Shown: positions 18,889 to 27,598, counted from the stretch's first letter. The stretch is DNA of 64,000 bases from an uncultured Ruminococcus sp. (GCA_945877315.1 CAMCRP010000004.1:1-64000), one strand, 5' to 3'. Translations and numbers: made by a program. The notes: generated from the letters alone by a model not told the origin.

Positions 18889-19302
18889 ACTGTTTTGTGT
18901 AAGCATATGGGAATTGCCCGTAACGCCGAACGCCCTGTTCAGCCCCTTACAAAGAAGATCCACGGGGATAGTTATAAGAAACCACGCCGCCGAAAAGGGC
19001 AGGCATATCTGTCCCCAAAGGTTATAGGGGCAATGGGAGTAGTCCCAGACGTCCCAGCCAAGAATTATATTTACAAGACAGCCTACCGCAAATTCCAGCG
19101 AGGTGATAACGAACGCACCGAACAGGCATTTTGCGGGAAGGCTCATTTTTTTCTCGGAAAATACGGTGAAAAGTATCAGCAAGCAAAGTCCGCCCGTCAG
19201 GGTCATTGTCCAGTGGGTGAATCCACGAAAAAGTATTTCAATAAGGGAGTATATCACTCCGCCTGTCAGAAAAACTATGAGATTTTTTGCAAAAGCGGGC
19301 AT
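18880..19302 (-). CDS. CmpB-like (putative ABC-transporter type IV) membrane protein
   Basis: Small integral membrane protein of 140 residues with about four TM segments and the segment WDYSHCPYNLWGQICLPFS, which resembles the CmpB/putative ABC-transporter type IV family (known only by sequence). AAAGGA precedes the ATG. Its last bases overlap the 3' end of the convergent GH9 gene by 9 bases. No ABC ATPase is nearby, so the transporter label should be treated cautiously. Confidence 0.65.
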   Translation of the reverse strand: MPAFAKNLIVFLTGGVIYSLIEILFRGFTHWTMTLTGGLCLLILFTVFSEKKMSLPAKCLFGAFVITSLEFAVGCLVNIILGWDVWDYSHCPYNLWGQICLPFSAAWFLITIPVDLLCKGLNRAFGVTGNSHMLTQNSLL

Positions 19303-19583
19303 TTTATCCGTCCTTTCAATGGGATAGATATAGTATGCTCCGCTCCCGACGCTTTTAACGCTTGGAATTTATGTGTTTTTTAACGGCAGATTATTTCAGG
19401 ATGTAAAGTGTTAAATGTTGAGTTTTGAGCGGTCATATCATTTGGGGCATATTTTCGAAAAAAATGTCCCCCATGGCAGCTTGCTTATATACCAAACACC
19501 ATAATTTCACTTTCCACTCTCCACTTTTCACATTAAATTAACAATATTAAGTCGATTTTCGAGAATTTTTTTTGAAAAACCCC
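19303..19583. other. Intergenic region without a gene
   Basis: AT-rich and noncoding. It holds an imperfect hairpin (GGGGCAT near 19444 with ATGTCCCC ending near 19472) and, at 19501-19540, a copy of the dispersed GTGGAGAGTGGAAAGTG repeat annotated separately. Confidence 0.6.
19501..19540 (-). repeat. Dispersed purine-rich intergenic repeat, copy A
   Basis: Read on the minus strand this is TTAATGTGAAAAGTGGAGAG continuing as TGGAAAGTGAAATTAT. Bases 19501-19523 (minus) are identical over 23 nt to 41964-41986 (plus), and its 5' part shares 15 nt with 49244-49258. Confidence 0.75.
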
Positions 19584-19612
19584 TTGACAAATCGGAAATG
19601 ATACTGTATAAT
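19584..19612 (+). promoter_or_regulatory. Promoter of the ylxM-ffh operon
   Basis: TTGACA (19584-19589), 17-base spacer, TATAAT (19607-19612); consensus boxes about 45 bases before the ylxM start. Confidence 0.92.
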
Positions 19613-19654
19613 ATGTAAAGGTTGGTCGCTTTACAATTATCGGAGGTGTAGGTT

Positions 19655-20032
19655 TTGAACGAGGGTAAGGATCTAAATCTTTCAAATCTTCTTGATTATT
19701 ATGCCGATATGCTTACCGATAAGCAGAAAGATGTTATTGAGCTTTACTATAATGAGGATATGTCCCTTGGCGAAATTGCCGAATATGCCCATATTACCAG
19801 ACAGGGCGTGCGGGACAGTATCAAGCGGGGCGAGCAGATACTCTATGAGATGGAGGAAAAGCTCGGTTACTGCAAAAAAGCCCGCATTTATCAGAATATG
19901 ATAAAAAGCATCGAAAAGCTTGCTTCTGACATCGTTAAAGAAAACGGTATGTACAGCTACTCAAAGGGGCTGGGACGCCGTGCGGAGGCGATCATCGAAA
20001 TCCTGCACGAAAATGCAGACTTGCTTGAATGA
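19655..20032 (+). CDS. ylxM: YlxM/p13-family DNA-binding protein
   Basis: Sigma-region-4-like helix-turn-helix protein of the UPF0122 family, always found next to ffh and linked to the signal recognition particle pathway. The HTH lies around residues 25-60 (LTDKQKDVIELYYNEDMSLG, EIAEYAHITRQGVRDSIKRG), followed by helices. The TTG start has GGAGGTG 8-9 bases upstream. Length 125 is slightly longer than the usual 105-115. It begins the operon and is 20 bases from ffh. Confidence 0.92.
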   Translation: MNEGKDLNLSNLLDYYADMLTDKQKDVIELYYNEDMSLGEIAEYAHITRQGVRDSIKRGEQILYEMEEKLGYCKKARIYQNMIKSIEKLASDIVKENGMYSYSKGLGRRAEAIIEILHENADLLE

Positions 20033-20052
20033 TTTGACAAAGGAGTGTTTTT

Positions 20053-21402
20053 ATGGCGTTTGAGGGACTTTCAGAAAAGCTGGGCGCAGTTTTCAAGCGT
20101 CTGAAAAGCAGAGGAAAGCTTACCGAGGCTGATGTTAAGGAGGCTATGAGAGAGGTCAAGATGGCTCTCTTAGAAGCCGATGTCAGCTACAAGGTCGTTA
20201 AGGACTTTGTTGCTAAGGTTTCCGAAAAGGCTGTTGGTGAGGAAGTTCTTACCAGTCTTACTCCCGGTCAGCATGTAATCAAGATAGTAAACGATGAACT
20301 GATCGCTCTTATGGGCGAGCAGAATTCCCGTATAAATATACCGTCCAAGCCGCCGTGCGTTATTATGATGTGCGGATTGCAGGGTTCGGGTAAAACCACT
20401 CATGCCGCTAAGCTTGCTAAGTTTTTCAAGGACAACGGCAAGCGTCCGCTGCTGGTTGCCTGTGACGTTTACCGTCCTGCGGCTATCAATCAGCTGCAGG
20501 TCGTCGGAAACAAGGCGGGTGTAAAGGTCTTTGAAATGGGTCAGATAAATCCCGTTACCATTGCAAAGGAGGCCATCAAGCACGCCAAGGATTACGGCAA
20601 TGATATGGTCATCATAGATACCGCAGGCCGTCTGCATATCGACGAAGAGCTTATGAACGAGCTAAAGACCATCAAGCAGGAAACCGAACCTCACGAGATT
20701 ATGTTGGTAGTCGACGCAATGACAGGTCAGGACGCCGTAAACGTTGCAAAGGCGTTTGACGATGCTTTGGGTATCGACAGCGTGCTTATGTCAAAGCTGG
20801 ATTCCGATACCAGGGGCGGTGCCGCACTTTCCGTTCTGGCGGTAACAGGTAAGCCTATCAAATTCGTCGGAATGGGCGAAAAGCTGGACGAGTTCGAGCC
20901 CTTCCACCCCGAACGAATGGCTTCGAGAATTCTCGGAATGGGCGATGTACTGACACTTATCGAACGTGTTCAGACCTCCGTTGACGAGGAGGACGCTAAG
21001 AAGCTTGAGGAGCGGTTAAAGGAAAACAGCTTCGATATGACCGACCTTCTTGAGCAGATGAAGCAGATAAGAAAGATGGGTCCCTTAAAGCAGCTTATGG
21101 GTATGCTCCCCGGCGTTGCGGATAAGATAAAGGACGTTGACATTGACGACAGGCAGATGGACAGGGTGGAGGCTATGATACTTTCCATGACTCCTGCCGA
21201 GCGTGCAAAGCCGTCCATAATCGACCCTAAGAGAAAGCGCAGAATTGCGGCAGGAAGCGGAAACACCGTTACCGACGTAAACAGACTGCTGAAACAGTTC
21301 GAGCAGATGCAGAAACTGATGAAGCAGATGGGCGTTATGGGCAAAAACGCAAGGGGCAAGAAAAATAAGCTTGCCGTTCCCATGAACCTTAAACGCAGAT
21401 AA
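20053..21402 (+). CDS. ffh: Signal recognition particle protein Ffh
   Basis: SRP54 GTPase that binds signal peptides and 4.5S RNA to target proteins to the membrane. N domain (1-90), G domain with CGLQGSGKTTHAAKLAKFF near 107-125, DTAGRLHID and TKLDSDTRGG-type motif (SKLDSDTRGGAALS), and a Met-rich M domain (330-440). Length 449 is normal. GGAG precedes the ATG. Confidence 0.97.
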   Translation: MAFEGLSEKLGAVFKRLKSRGKLTEADVKEAMREVKMALLEADVSYKVVKDFVAKVSEKAVGEEVLTSLTPGQHVIKIVNDELIALMGEQNSRINIPSKPPCVIMMCGLQGSGKTTHAAKLAKFFKDNGKRPLLVACDVYRPAAINQLQVVGNKAGVKVFEMGQINPVTIAKEAIKHAKDYGNDMVIIDTAGRLHIDEELMNELKTIKQETEPHEIMLVVDAMTGQDAVNVAKAFDDALGIDSVLMSKLDSDTRGGAALSVLAVTGKPIKFVGMGEKLDEFEPFHPERMASRILGMGDVLTLIERVQTSVDEEDAKKLEERLKENSFDMTDLLEQMKQIRKMGPLKQLMGMLPGVADKIKDVDIDDRQMDRVEAMILSMTPAERAKPSIIDPKRKRRIAAGSGNTVTDVNRLLKQFEQMQKLMKQMGVMGKNARGKKNKLAVPMNLKRR

Positions 21403-21455
21403 TTCCGGCGAAAGCTGTGATTATATATGAGAATTTTATTCGGAGGTGAATATAA

Positions 21456-21698
21456 ATGGCAGTAAAAATCAGACTGAGAAGAATGGGTGCTAAGAAGAAC
21501 CCCTTCTATCGTATCGTTGTTGCTGATTCCAGATATCCCAGAGATGGAAGATTTATCGAGGAGATCGGTTACTACGATTCCACAACTGAGCCCTCTACCG
21601 TAAAGGTTGACGCTGAAAAGGCTAAGAAGTGGATCGCAAACGGCGCACAGCCCACTGAAACAGTTAAGGCTCTGTTCACTAAGAACAATATCCTGTAA
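21456..21698 (+). CDS. rpsP: 30S ribosomal protein S16
   Basis: S16 of the small subunit. The N-terminal [19 protein letters not shown] and [13 protein letters not shown] motifs are diagnostic; length 80. GGAGGTG precedes the ATG. Usual position between ffh and khpA. Confidence 0.97.
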   Translation: MAVKIRLRRMGAKKNPFYRIVVADSRYPRDGRFIEEIGYYDSTTEPSTVKVDAEKAKKWIANGAQPTETVKALFTKNNIL

Positions 21699-21730
21699 TC
21701 TGTGAAGCTTTTGCGGCTTTGGCTGCTTTT

Positions 21731-21756
21731 GGGTGTTCCGTATAAGCGGACACCCA
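21731..21756 (+). terminator. Hairpin between rpsP and khpA
   Basis: GGGTGTTCCG (21731-21740) pairs with CGGACACCC (21747-21755) with one bulged T. There is no T-tract, so it is more likely an RNA-stability or processing hairpin than a full terminator. Confidence 0.35.
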
Positions 21757-21844
21757 CCTCTTTACGGGGAATTTTACATAGGAATTTCTGCAAATCGGCG
21801 TTGTCCGACTTGCTTTTTTATATAAAATAAGGAGTTGACTTATT

Positions 21845-22078
21845 ATGGAGGAGCTGCTGAAAACTATTGCAAGCGGTCTTGTTGAAAATAAGAATGAGGT
21901 TTCCGTTACCGTTGACGAACCCGATGCCGAGGGCGTTGTTGTTTATCATCTGCATGTTGCGTCCGACGATATGGGACGTGTTATCGGCAAGCAGGGACGT
22001 ATTGCAAAGGCTATCAGAACCGTTATGCGTGCAGGTGCAGGTAAGATAAATCAGAAGATAATGGTTGAGATAGACTGA
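21845..22078 (+). CDS. khpA: KH-domain RNA-binding protein KhpA
   Basis: Small (77-residue) single KH-domain RNA-binding protein, formerly YlqC, partner of KhpB/Jag in cell elongation and RNA regulation in Firmicutes. The GxxG loop region reads VIGKQGRIAKAIRTVMRAG. AAGGAG lies before the ATG. Conserved location between rpsP and rimM. Confidence 0.94.
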   Translation: MEELLKTIASGLVENKNEVSVTVDEPDAEGVVVYHLHVASDDMGRVIGKQGRIAKAIRTVMRAGAGKINQKIMVEID

Positions 22079-22095
22079 TCATCATTAAATGCTAT

Positions 22096-22119
22096 GGGGG
22101 CGGTTTTGCCCCCTTTTTT
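22096..22119 (+). terminator. Intrinsic terminator-like attenuator before rimM
   Basis: GGGGGC (22096-22101) pairs with GCCCCC (22108-22113) around GGTTTT, followed by six T. It lies inside the operon, so it probably lowers rimM-trmD expression relative to ribosomal protein S16. Confidence 0.75.
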
Positions 22120-22151
22120 CATATTTTCCTTTTCTGAAAGGACGGTAGTTA

Positions 22152-22682
22152 ATGAAAAAATATCTGGAAATTGCCAAAATAGTCGCTGTACAGGGTATAA
22201 AGGGCGAGGTTAGGGCACAATACTGGTGTGACGACCCCGAATTTCTCTGCGAATTTGACACGCTTTATTTTGATAAGGAGGGCAAAAGTCCCGCCGAAAT
22301 AGAGTATGCCCGTCCCCATAAAAACGTTGTTGTTATGAAGCTAAAGGGCGTTGACACTCCCGAACAGGCGCAGACTCTCCGAAACAAGGTGCTTTTTATG
22401 GACAGAGATGAAGCGGAGCTGCCCGAGGGCTGCTATTTTATACAAGATCTGATCGGATTGGACGTGGTGGACGCAGACAGCGGCAAGATTTACGGAAAAA
22501 TTTCGGACGTTTCCTCCTATGGTGCGTCCGACGTTTATACGGTGAAGAACGGCAGGGAGGAGTATCTGTTTCCCGCAGCCCCCGAATTTATCGAGAAAAC
22601 CGACATTGAAGGCGGCAAGCTGCTGGTGCGTCCCATTACGGGAATGTTTGACGGCGGCTCGGAAAACGGTGACGAGGAATGA
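22152..22682 (+). CDS. rimM: Ribosome maturation factor RimM
   Basis: Binds S19 and assists 16S rRNA processing and 30S head assembly. The N-terminal KIVAVQGIKGEVRAQYW motif and C-terminal PRC-barrel (IQDLIGLDVVD, KNGREEYLFPA) are recognisable; length 176. GAAAGGA precedes the ATG. The end overlaps trmD by 4 bases. Confidence 0.95.
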   Translation: MKKYLEIAKIVAVQGIKGEVRAQYWCDDPEFLCEFDTLYFDKEGKSPAEIEYARPHKNVVVMKLKGVDTPEQAQTLRNKVLFMDRDEAELPEGCYFIQDLIGLDVVDADSGKIYGKISDVSSYGASDVYTVKNGREEYLFPAAPEFIEKTDIEGGKLLVRPITGMFDGGSENGDEE

Positions 22683-23431
22683 GGATAGATATTGCCACTC
22701 TGTTCCCCGAAATGTGCGAAAGCGTACTGTCCGAAAGCATTATCGGCAGGGCGAGAAAAGCGGGGAAGATAGAGATACACTGCCATCAGATACGGGATTA
22801 CACTCTTGACAAGCACCGCCGTGTTGACGATACGCCTTACGGCGGCGGAATGGGTATGGTCATGCAGGCTGAGCCGGTTTACAGATGTTGGCAGGCGGTC
22901 TGTGAGATGCTGCCTGAGCGTCCCCACACTATATATTTATCCCCAAAGGGCAGCACATTTACTCAGGCAAAGGCGGTTGAGCTCTCGCATAAACCGTATA
23001 TTTTTCTGCTTTGCGGGCATTATGAGGGTATAGATCAGCGAGTTTTGGACAAGATCGTTGACGAGGAGATATCGGCGGGGGATTATGTTCTGACAGGCGG
23101 TGAGCTGCCTGCGCTGATAGTTGCAGATGCGGTTGCGCGTATGTGTGATGGCGTTCTGCCTTCTGCCGAGTGCTACGAGGAGGAAAGTCATTTCGGCGGT
23201 CTGCTGGAATATCCTCACTACACCCGTCCCGAGGTCTGGGAGGGTGCGGAGGTGCCGCCTGTGCTGCTGACGGGACATCACAAAAATATTGCCGAATTCC
23301 GTCATAACGAGGCTTTGAGGATAACCGCCGAACGCCGCCCCGATATGTATGAGCGGTACATGGAGCTTCACCCGCCCAAGCCGCCCAAGCGCAGACGCCG
23401 CAGACATTCCTCCGGCGAAAATAATGAATAA
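22679..23431 (+). CDS. trmD: tRNA (guanine-N1)-methyltransferase
   Basis: SPOUT-class methyltransferase making m1G37 in tRNAs reading CNN codons, preventing +1 frameshifts. Motifs: FPEM near the start, DDTPYGGGMGMVMQ, LLCGHYEGIDQRV, GDYVLTGGELPA. Length 250 is normal. ATG overlaps rimM. The C-terminus ends in a basic KPPKRRRRRH stretch. rplS, the usual next gene in Firmicutes, is absent here. Confidence 0.96.
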   Translation: MRIDIATLFPEMCESVLSESIIGRARKAGKIEIHCHQIRDYTLDKHRRVDDTPYGGGMGMVMQAEPVYRCWQAVCEMLPERPHTIYLSPKGSTFTQAKAVELSHKPYIFLLCGHYEGIDQRVLDKIVDEEISAGDYVLTGGELPALIVADAVARMCDGVLPSAECYEEESHFGGLLEYPHYTRPEVWEGAEVPPVLLTGHHKNIAEFRHNEALRITAERRPDMYERYMELHPPKPPKRRRRRHSSGENNE

Positions 23432-23742
23432 ATTTCAAATTTAACATAAATTTTCAGTTTTGTTGAAAGCTTTGCATATTTATCACAAAATTACAAGACA
23501 GTCAGCACCAAGAATTTTTGAAATTAAATTGTGATTTTTTGACATTATCAGAGGAATTATCAACTTACAAAAACGTTTTAGCTTGAAAATTTATGTAGAT
23601 ACTGCATATATTTTTGTGTTGAAATTTGTAAAGTTCTAATGAAGATTAGTTAATATTCACAAAATATTGCCCGAAATAATGGCGGCGATTAATTCAAAAG
23701 GCAGAAATTCTTGAAAAATGGCGTTTGATAACAAAATTACCG
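23432..23742. other. AT-rich intergenic region without a gene
   Basis: About 310 bases of AT-rich sequence after trmD. I see no ORF with a ribosome site, no tRNA and no convincing terminator. Confidence 0.6.
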
Positions 23743-23771
23743 TTGACTATGAGGGCGGGACAATGTATAAT
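23743..23771 (+). promoter_or_regulatory. Promoter of the HPr gene
   Basis: TTGACT (23743-23748), 17-base spacer, TATAAT (23766-23771), about 75 bases before the HPr start. Confidence 0.85.
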
Positions 23772-23847
23772 AAATGTATACAAGGGCGATAATATCATAT
23801 CCTGTATTAAAAACAATGAACAAGGGTATAAGATTGGAGAGAGTATT

Positions 23848-24120
23848 ATGTACGTTAAAGATGTAATGGTTCAGAATCAGGTTGGTCTTCACGCACGTCC
23901 CGCAACCTTTTTTATCCAGAAGGCAAATGAGTTCAAGTCTTCTATCTGGATCGAAAAGGAAGAGCGCAGAGTAAATGCTAAGAGCCTTCTCGGTATCCTT
24001 TCCCTCGGTATCGTTGGCGGTACTGCTATCAGAATCATCGCTGACGGAGCTGATGAGCAGGCTGCAGTTGACGGTCTTATCGAGCTGGTACAGAGCGGCT
24101 TCGCTGAGGAAAGCAGATAA
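23848..24120 (+). CDS. ptsH: HPr phosphocarrier protein
   Basis: PTS phosphocarrier or its regulatory paralogue. The active-site motif GLHARPA places His at residue 15 and VNAKSLLG places the regulatory Ser at residue 46, both canonical. The ATG at 23848 has TTGGAGAG upstream; the open frame further 5' contains the promoter and is not coding. Length 90. Ser46 implies control by HPr kinase and CcpA-type catabolite repression. No enzyme I is nearby, so it may serve transport, regulation or both. Confidence 0.93.
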   Translation: MYVKDVMVQNQVGLHARPATFFIQKANEFKSSIWIEKEERRVNAKSLLGILSLGIVGGTAIRIIADGADEQAAVDGLIELVQSGFAEESR

Positions 24121-24207
24121 ATTGTTTTTCCGCATAAGGCTGCACAGTGCGCTGAACGCTATATGAACGGTGCCGGTGTGCTGACGCCATTAGGAAATCG
24201 CATTTTT

Positions 24208-24246
24208 GGGGCGTACCGTTTCGGTTCGTCCCTTTATTCTTTTTGA
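24208..24246 (+). terminator. Probable terminator of the HPr gene
   Basis: GGGCGTACC pairs imperfectly (one bulge, one mismatch) with GGTTCGTCCC around GTTTC, followed by TTTATTCTTTTT. Confidence 0.5.
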
Positions 24247-24268
24247 AAAAATGCTGCGGAGGTGGGTT

Positions 24269-25348
24269 ATGAACAGCTTGAACGTACTTGTTTCCGCATA
24301 TAAAAACGCAGGCAGTGATGTGCTTATCTTCTCCGACAGCTTTGAGCTTATCTGGAGGAATCACCCCGAAAGCGGATTTATGTGCGGCGGAGAATCAATT
24401 TCTTACATTATCGGCGAAAGACCGCTTATGGACAACGGTTCTGCCGAATATAATGCTGTTTACGGCGGGAAAAGCTACAGGATAAACATTTTTGAGTGTC
24501 CCTTTGATGGCGAACTTTTTTATGCTGCCGAGGTTTTGCCCGTTTCAAACAGAAATATTGTTGAGGATCCCAAAGTACGCAGGCTGCTGGACTGCCTTGC
24601 GGCGCAGGTTTCGTCGTCGCTTAACAATGCGGGGTTCGCCCTTGACAATCTTGCTAAGGGAAGCTGTTCAGACTGCATTTCCCAGTTGAATGTCATTGAT
24701 GATTCGCTGATGGGCATTTATCGGACCGTCCTGCCGTTTAGGGAGCTGCTTGACCTTTATGAGGACAAGGAACGTCCCGTTTGCTGCGTTTCCGATGTCC
24801 TTGAAAAGCTATGCTCGGACGTGAGGGCGCTTATGCCTTCGGTGAAAATAAACAAAAATATTATGGCGGGTGTTTACGCAAAATGCACAGCCGAGTCATT
24901 GAGTGTACTGCTGTATAATTTCATCGAGAGGGCGTTTGTGTATAATTATGGCTGCCTTATGGTAAACTGTATAACGAATTCCTCGGGAGATGTTCAGATC
25001 TCTCTGACAGCGGCGGGTGAGGGCAGTGAGTCCTGCGACAGCTTTATCAGATACGAGGAAACAGGCGGCAGCGATCCTGTCCTGTTGGCTGAGGACAGCT
25101 TTGAGGAGCAGTTCCGCAGGAGATTTGGTGCAGTCTGCGTTATGGATATACCGTCAGATTTTGTAAGCGGGCGCACGGCGTCTATGTCGGTAAGAATACC
25201 AATTGAAAGGGCAGGCTCGCTTATGGTGAATTCGCCTGTGGGATTTGAACCGAATATGCCTGTTGGAAGATTTCACCCGCTGCGTGTAAAGCTGTCGGGA
25301 CGTATTAAATTCCCCAGATTTAACCAAGGAGAAAAGTATGAAGCTTAA
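24269..25348 (+). CDS. Degenerate histidine-kinase-like sensor protein
   Basis: I do not recognise a specific family. The 359 residues look like an N-terminal PAS-like sensor (VLIFSDSFELIWRNH near residue 16), a helical dimerisation region (about 105-170) and a C-terminal region resembling a HATPase_c fold with an N-box-like NFIERAFVY near residue 216. The phosphoacceptor His and the glycine-rich ATP lid motifs are not visible, so kinase activity is doubtful. GGAGGTGGG precedes the ATG at 24269. The last 11 bases overlap a lipoprotein gene, so the two are coupled. Confidence 0.5.
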   Translation: MNSLNVLVSAYKNAGSDVLIFSDSFELIWRNHPESGFMCGGESISYIIGERPLMDNGSAEYNAVYGGKSYRINIFECPFDGELFYAAEVLPVSNRNIVEDPKVRRLLDCLAAQVSSSLNNAGFALDNLAKGSCSDCISQLNVIDDSLMGIYRTVLPFRELLDLYEDKERPVCCVSDVLEKLCSDVRALMPSVKINKNIMAGVYAKCTAESLSVLLYNFIERAFVYNYGCLMVNCITNSSGDVQISLTAAGEGSESCDSFIRYEETGGSDPVLLAEDSFEEQFRRRFGAVCVMDIPSDFVSGRTASMSVRIPIERAGSLMVNSPVGFEPNMPVGRFHPLRVKLSGRIKFPRFNQGEKYEA

Positions 25349-25988
25349 AAACATTTCTGCAATGCTCTGCGCTGCGGTGCTCTGCTTTGCAATGTCAGCC
25401 TGCGGCTCGGACAATAATACAGCAGAAGAAACTGTGTCGGATACCGCTGCCGTTTCTGAGTCAACAACCGTTTCGGAGGGCTCCGCTTCTGAAACAGGGG
25501 AGCAGTCGGAAACTGAATTTGACATAGATGCAGCCAATGAAGAGCACAGGGAAAATCCTGCAAAGAATATGATAAAATTTGACCTTCCCGAGGGCTTCAA
25601 AAGCAAGGGTGAAAGCTTTAACGAGCTTGCCTACGGTGACGGTGTTGCCAATATTATTCTGAAGGCAAACTACAATGAGGAGGGTTTTCCGCCTGTTGCC
25701 GAGTTTGAGGCAGCCGCAAGGAGCATAAACACCTTCACCTATCTTGATTTTGAAATGGAGTACGGTGATCCCATCGATTTTACCCTCAATGGTTATGATG
25801 CAGTGGAGTCAACCTATGTGGTGCGGGATCCCGAAAACAAGGAAAATGCTGCCAAGTACAGGACGATCTATGTTGAAACGGAAACCTGTGCGTACAGCCT
25901 GACTCTTGGGTCTATGGAGTATGATTTTGATAAGTATAATGACACCTTTAACAAGGTCATTGAATCAATTGAGTTTATAAAGGAATAA
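25338..25988 (+). CDS. Lipoprotein of unknown function
   Basis: A signal peptide ends in lipobox AMSAC, with the lipidated Cys at residue 22. A Ser/Thr/Glu-rich linker (about 25-75) precedes a compact C-terminal domain of about 130 residues (FDLPEGFKSKGESF onward) that I cannot place; its pattern resembles small extracytoplasmic domains of the PsbP/LpqN type, but this is weak. The start lies inside the end of the kinase-like gene with AAGGAG upstream, so they are probably made together. Confidence 0.75.
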   Translation: MKLKNISAMLCAAVLCFAMSACGSDNNTAEETVSDTAAVSESTTVSEGSASETGEQSETEFDIDAANEEHRENPAKNMIKFDLPEGFKSKGESFNELAYGDGVANIILKANYNEEGFPPVAEFEAAARSINTFTYLDFEMEYGDPIDFTLNGYDAVESTYVVRDPENKENAAKYRTIYVETETCAYSLTLGSMEYDFDKYNDTFNKVIESIEFIKE

Positions 25989-25989
25989 C

Positions 25990-26034
25990 AAAAGCCGCCG
26001 ACCGACGCTTTCACGTCAGCCGACGGCTTTTTTT
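25990..26034. terminator. Terminator between convergent genes
   Basis: AAAAGCCGCCGACCGACG pairs with CGTCAGCCGACGGCTTTT with three mismatches, followed by T-run; A-run on the other side makes it bidirectional. Confidence 0.8.
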
Positions 26035-26042
26035 GCCGCGGA

Positions 26043-26243
26043 TCAAGCTCTTACATCAAACATGTGTCCCACGTCACCGGGGAATGTCTGAATTTTAGAG
26101 GTTGCTTCTGCCATACTGTCAAGAAGCTGCATAGCTGCACTGCCCTGCATATCCAGAATTTTGTCCGTCATTGCGACTGCAACGCTCTGAGAAAGCTGAG
26201 CCTGGTGCATGCCCATTGACATCTGAGCAATTGCTTCAACCAT
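26043..26243 (-). CDS. YjfB-family putative motility protein
   Basis: A 66-residue protein matching the YjfB family (IAQMSMGMHQAQLSQSVAVA near the N-terminus, LDMQGSAAMQLLDSM). The family is named putative motility protein; its biochemical role is unknown. It sits 22 bases after a soluble chemoreceptor gene, supporting a link to motility. Confidence 0.8.
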   Translation of the reverse strand: MVEAIAQMSMGMHQAQLSQSVAVAMTDKILDMQGSAAMQLLDSMAEATSKIQTFPGDVGHMFDVRA

Positions 26244-26265
26244 AAAAGCTTACCTCCTTGCTGAT

Positions 26266-27270
26266 TTAATTCGACACATTGCCGCGAAGCTCTGCGAGGA
26301 ATTTCTTGATTTCATTGAGATTCTGCTCATTCTTTTCTATCATTTCTTCAAGCTCGGAAATGCTGTTGTTGATATCGGAGGTGAAATCAAGGATAGTTTT
26401 GATAGTGTCCTCGATCTTATCTGCGGACGCCTTGCTGACATCTGCCAGGTTTCTTACCTCCTGAGCAATAACGCCGAAGCCCTTGCCGCTTTCCTTTGCT
26501 CTGGAAGCCTCAATGGACGCATTAAAGCCGAGAATTCGGGTGTTCATAGCGATATTCTGGATATTTTTAACAGTGTCCGATGTGTCCTTAACAATGGAAA
26601 CAGAGTTCTTTGCGGTTTCATTCAGCTCGGAGAAACGTGTGGTGAGTGTCCCGAAGCTTCTTGTACATTCGTCGGCAAGCTTTTCGGCAGAGATGAGGCT
26701 TTCTGTAAGCTTTGCGGCATTGTTCATCAGGTCGCTGTTGGTGGTCTTTGCTATGTAATTGGAGTAGCCTATCTTTGAGATAAAGTCTGCGATTATGTAA
26801 AGGAAATCTGCACAGGCGTCGATCTGCTTTTTGGGTATGACCTTCACCTTTCTGACAGCTGCAACATATTCGTTGGGATCAACTCCAAGTTCAGCGGCGA
26901 TCTTTCTGAATTTCTCTTCATCGGGTTCCTCGGGAAGAACCTGTCCGCCTATAAAGGAGCCTATCTGCTTGCCGTTTAATACAATGGGAGCGGCAAAGTC
27001 AACCAGACCGCCGTGACAGTAGTATGCGGTCGCTTTTCCTTCTCTGAGAGCCTTTTCACCGCCTGATTTATCGCACTGATTGCAGCGTTCAAAACCAAGC
27101 TTTGAACCTCTGGTCAGCTTCATGCAGAAATCTGTGGGGTTGCTGAGGTTGGTAACCGGACCGTCCAGGTCAACGGTGAGCGCAGCCATACCTGTGGCGT
27201 TGGAGAAACCGTCCTGAATGGACTGGAGTGTTTCTCTGTCTATAAGATCAAGCAATTTTACGTCTGCCAT
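26266..27270 (-). CDS. Soluble PocR-domain chemoreceptor
   Basis: No TM segment. Residues 1-165 form a PocR sensory domain with the Cys-rich CNQCDKSGG and YYCHGGLVDFAAPI motifs; the rest is a short MCP signalling domain with the tip NTRILGFNASIEASRAKESG near residue 245. The tip differs from classical receptors (Arg and Gly replace Asn and Leu/Ala positions). PocR domains bind small hydrocarbon-type ligands or metals in other proteins. Start at 27270 is supported by GGAGG 8 bases upstream. It precedes the YjfB gene. Confidence 0.85.
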   Translation of the reverse strand: MADVKLLDLIDRETLQSIQDGFSNATGMAALTVDLDGPVTNLSNPTDFCMKLTRGSKLGFERCNQCDKSGGEKALREGKATAYYCHGGLVDFAAPIVLNGKQIGSFIGGQVLPEEPDEEKFRKIAAELGVDPNEYVAAVRKVKVIPKKQIDACADFLYIIADFISKIGYSNYIAKTTNSDLMNNAAKLTESLISAEKLADECTRSFGTLTTRFSELNETAKNSVSIVKDTSDTVKNIQNIAMNTRILGFNASIEASRAKESGKGFGVIAQEVRNLADVSKASADKIEDTIKTILDFTSDINNSISELEEMIEKNEQNLNEIKKFLAELRGNVSN

Positions 27271-27504
27271 AATAATTCCTCCGTGAACTGCTTTTTCAAG
27301 CATATTATTATAATATTCTTTGGAAAAAGTCCAAAATACTCTTACTTACATTTTACTTTATTTGAGAAACTTTGTCAACTATTTCGGGGAAATTAAAATA
27401 ATTTTAGTCATCTTGCACAAATATCATCTCTGATTTATGGAATCTGCTAAAAAATTCTTTCCATTATACAAAAAAATAGTTATGTAAATTTAAGAAAAGA
27501 GTCA

Positions 27505-27533
27505 TTGCATTTAAGCTTGTATGGGTGTATAAT
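27505..27533 (+). promoter_or_regulatory. Promoter of the PP2C phosphatase gene
   Basis: TTGCAT (27505-27510), 17-base spacer, TATAAT (27528-27533). The remaining 27304-27504 is AT-rich and noncoding. Confidence 0.75.
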
Positions 27534-27598
27534 AATAACTACTGATTTTTTGGAGAAATGGGCTTTTCTGGAAAAAACTCTCTAAGGCAGGTTTTTGT

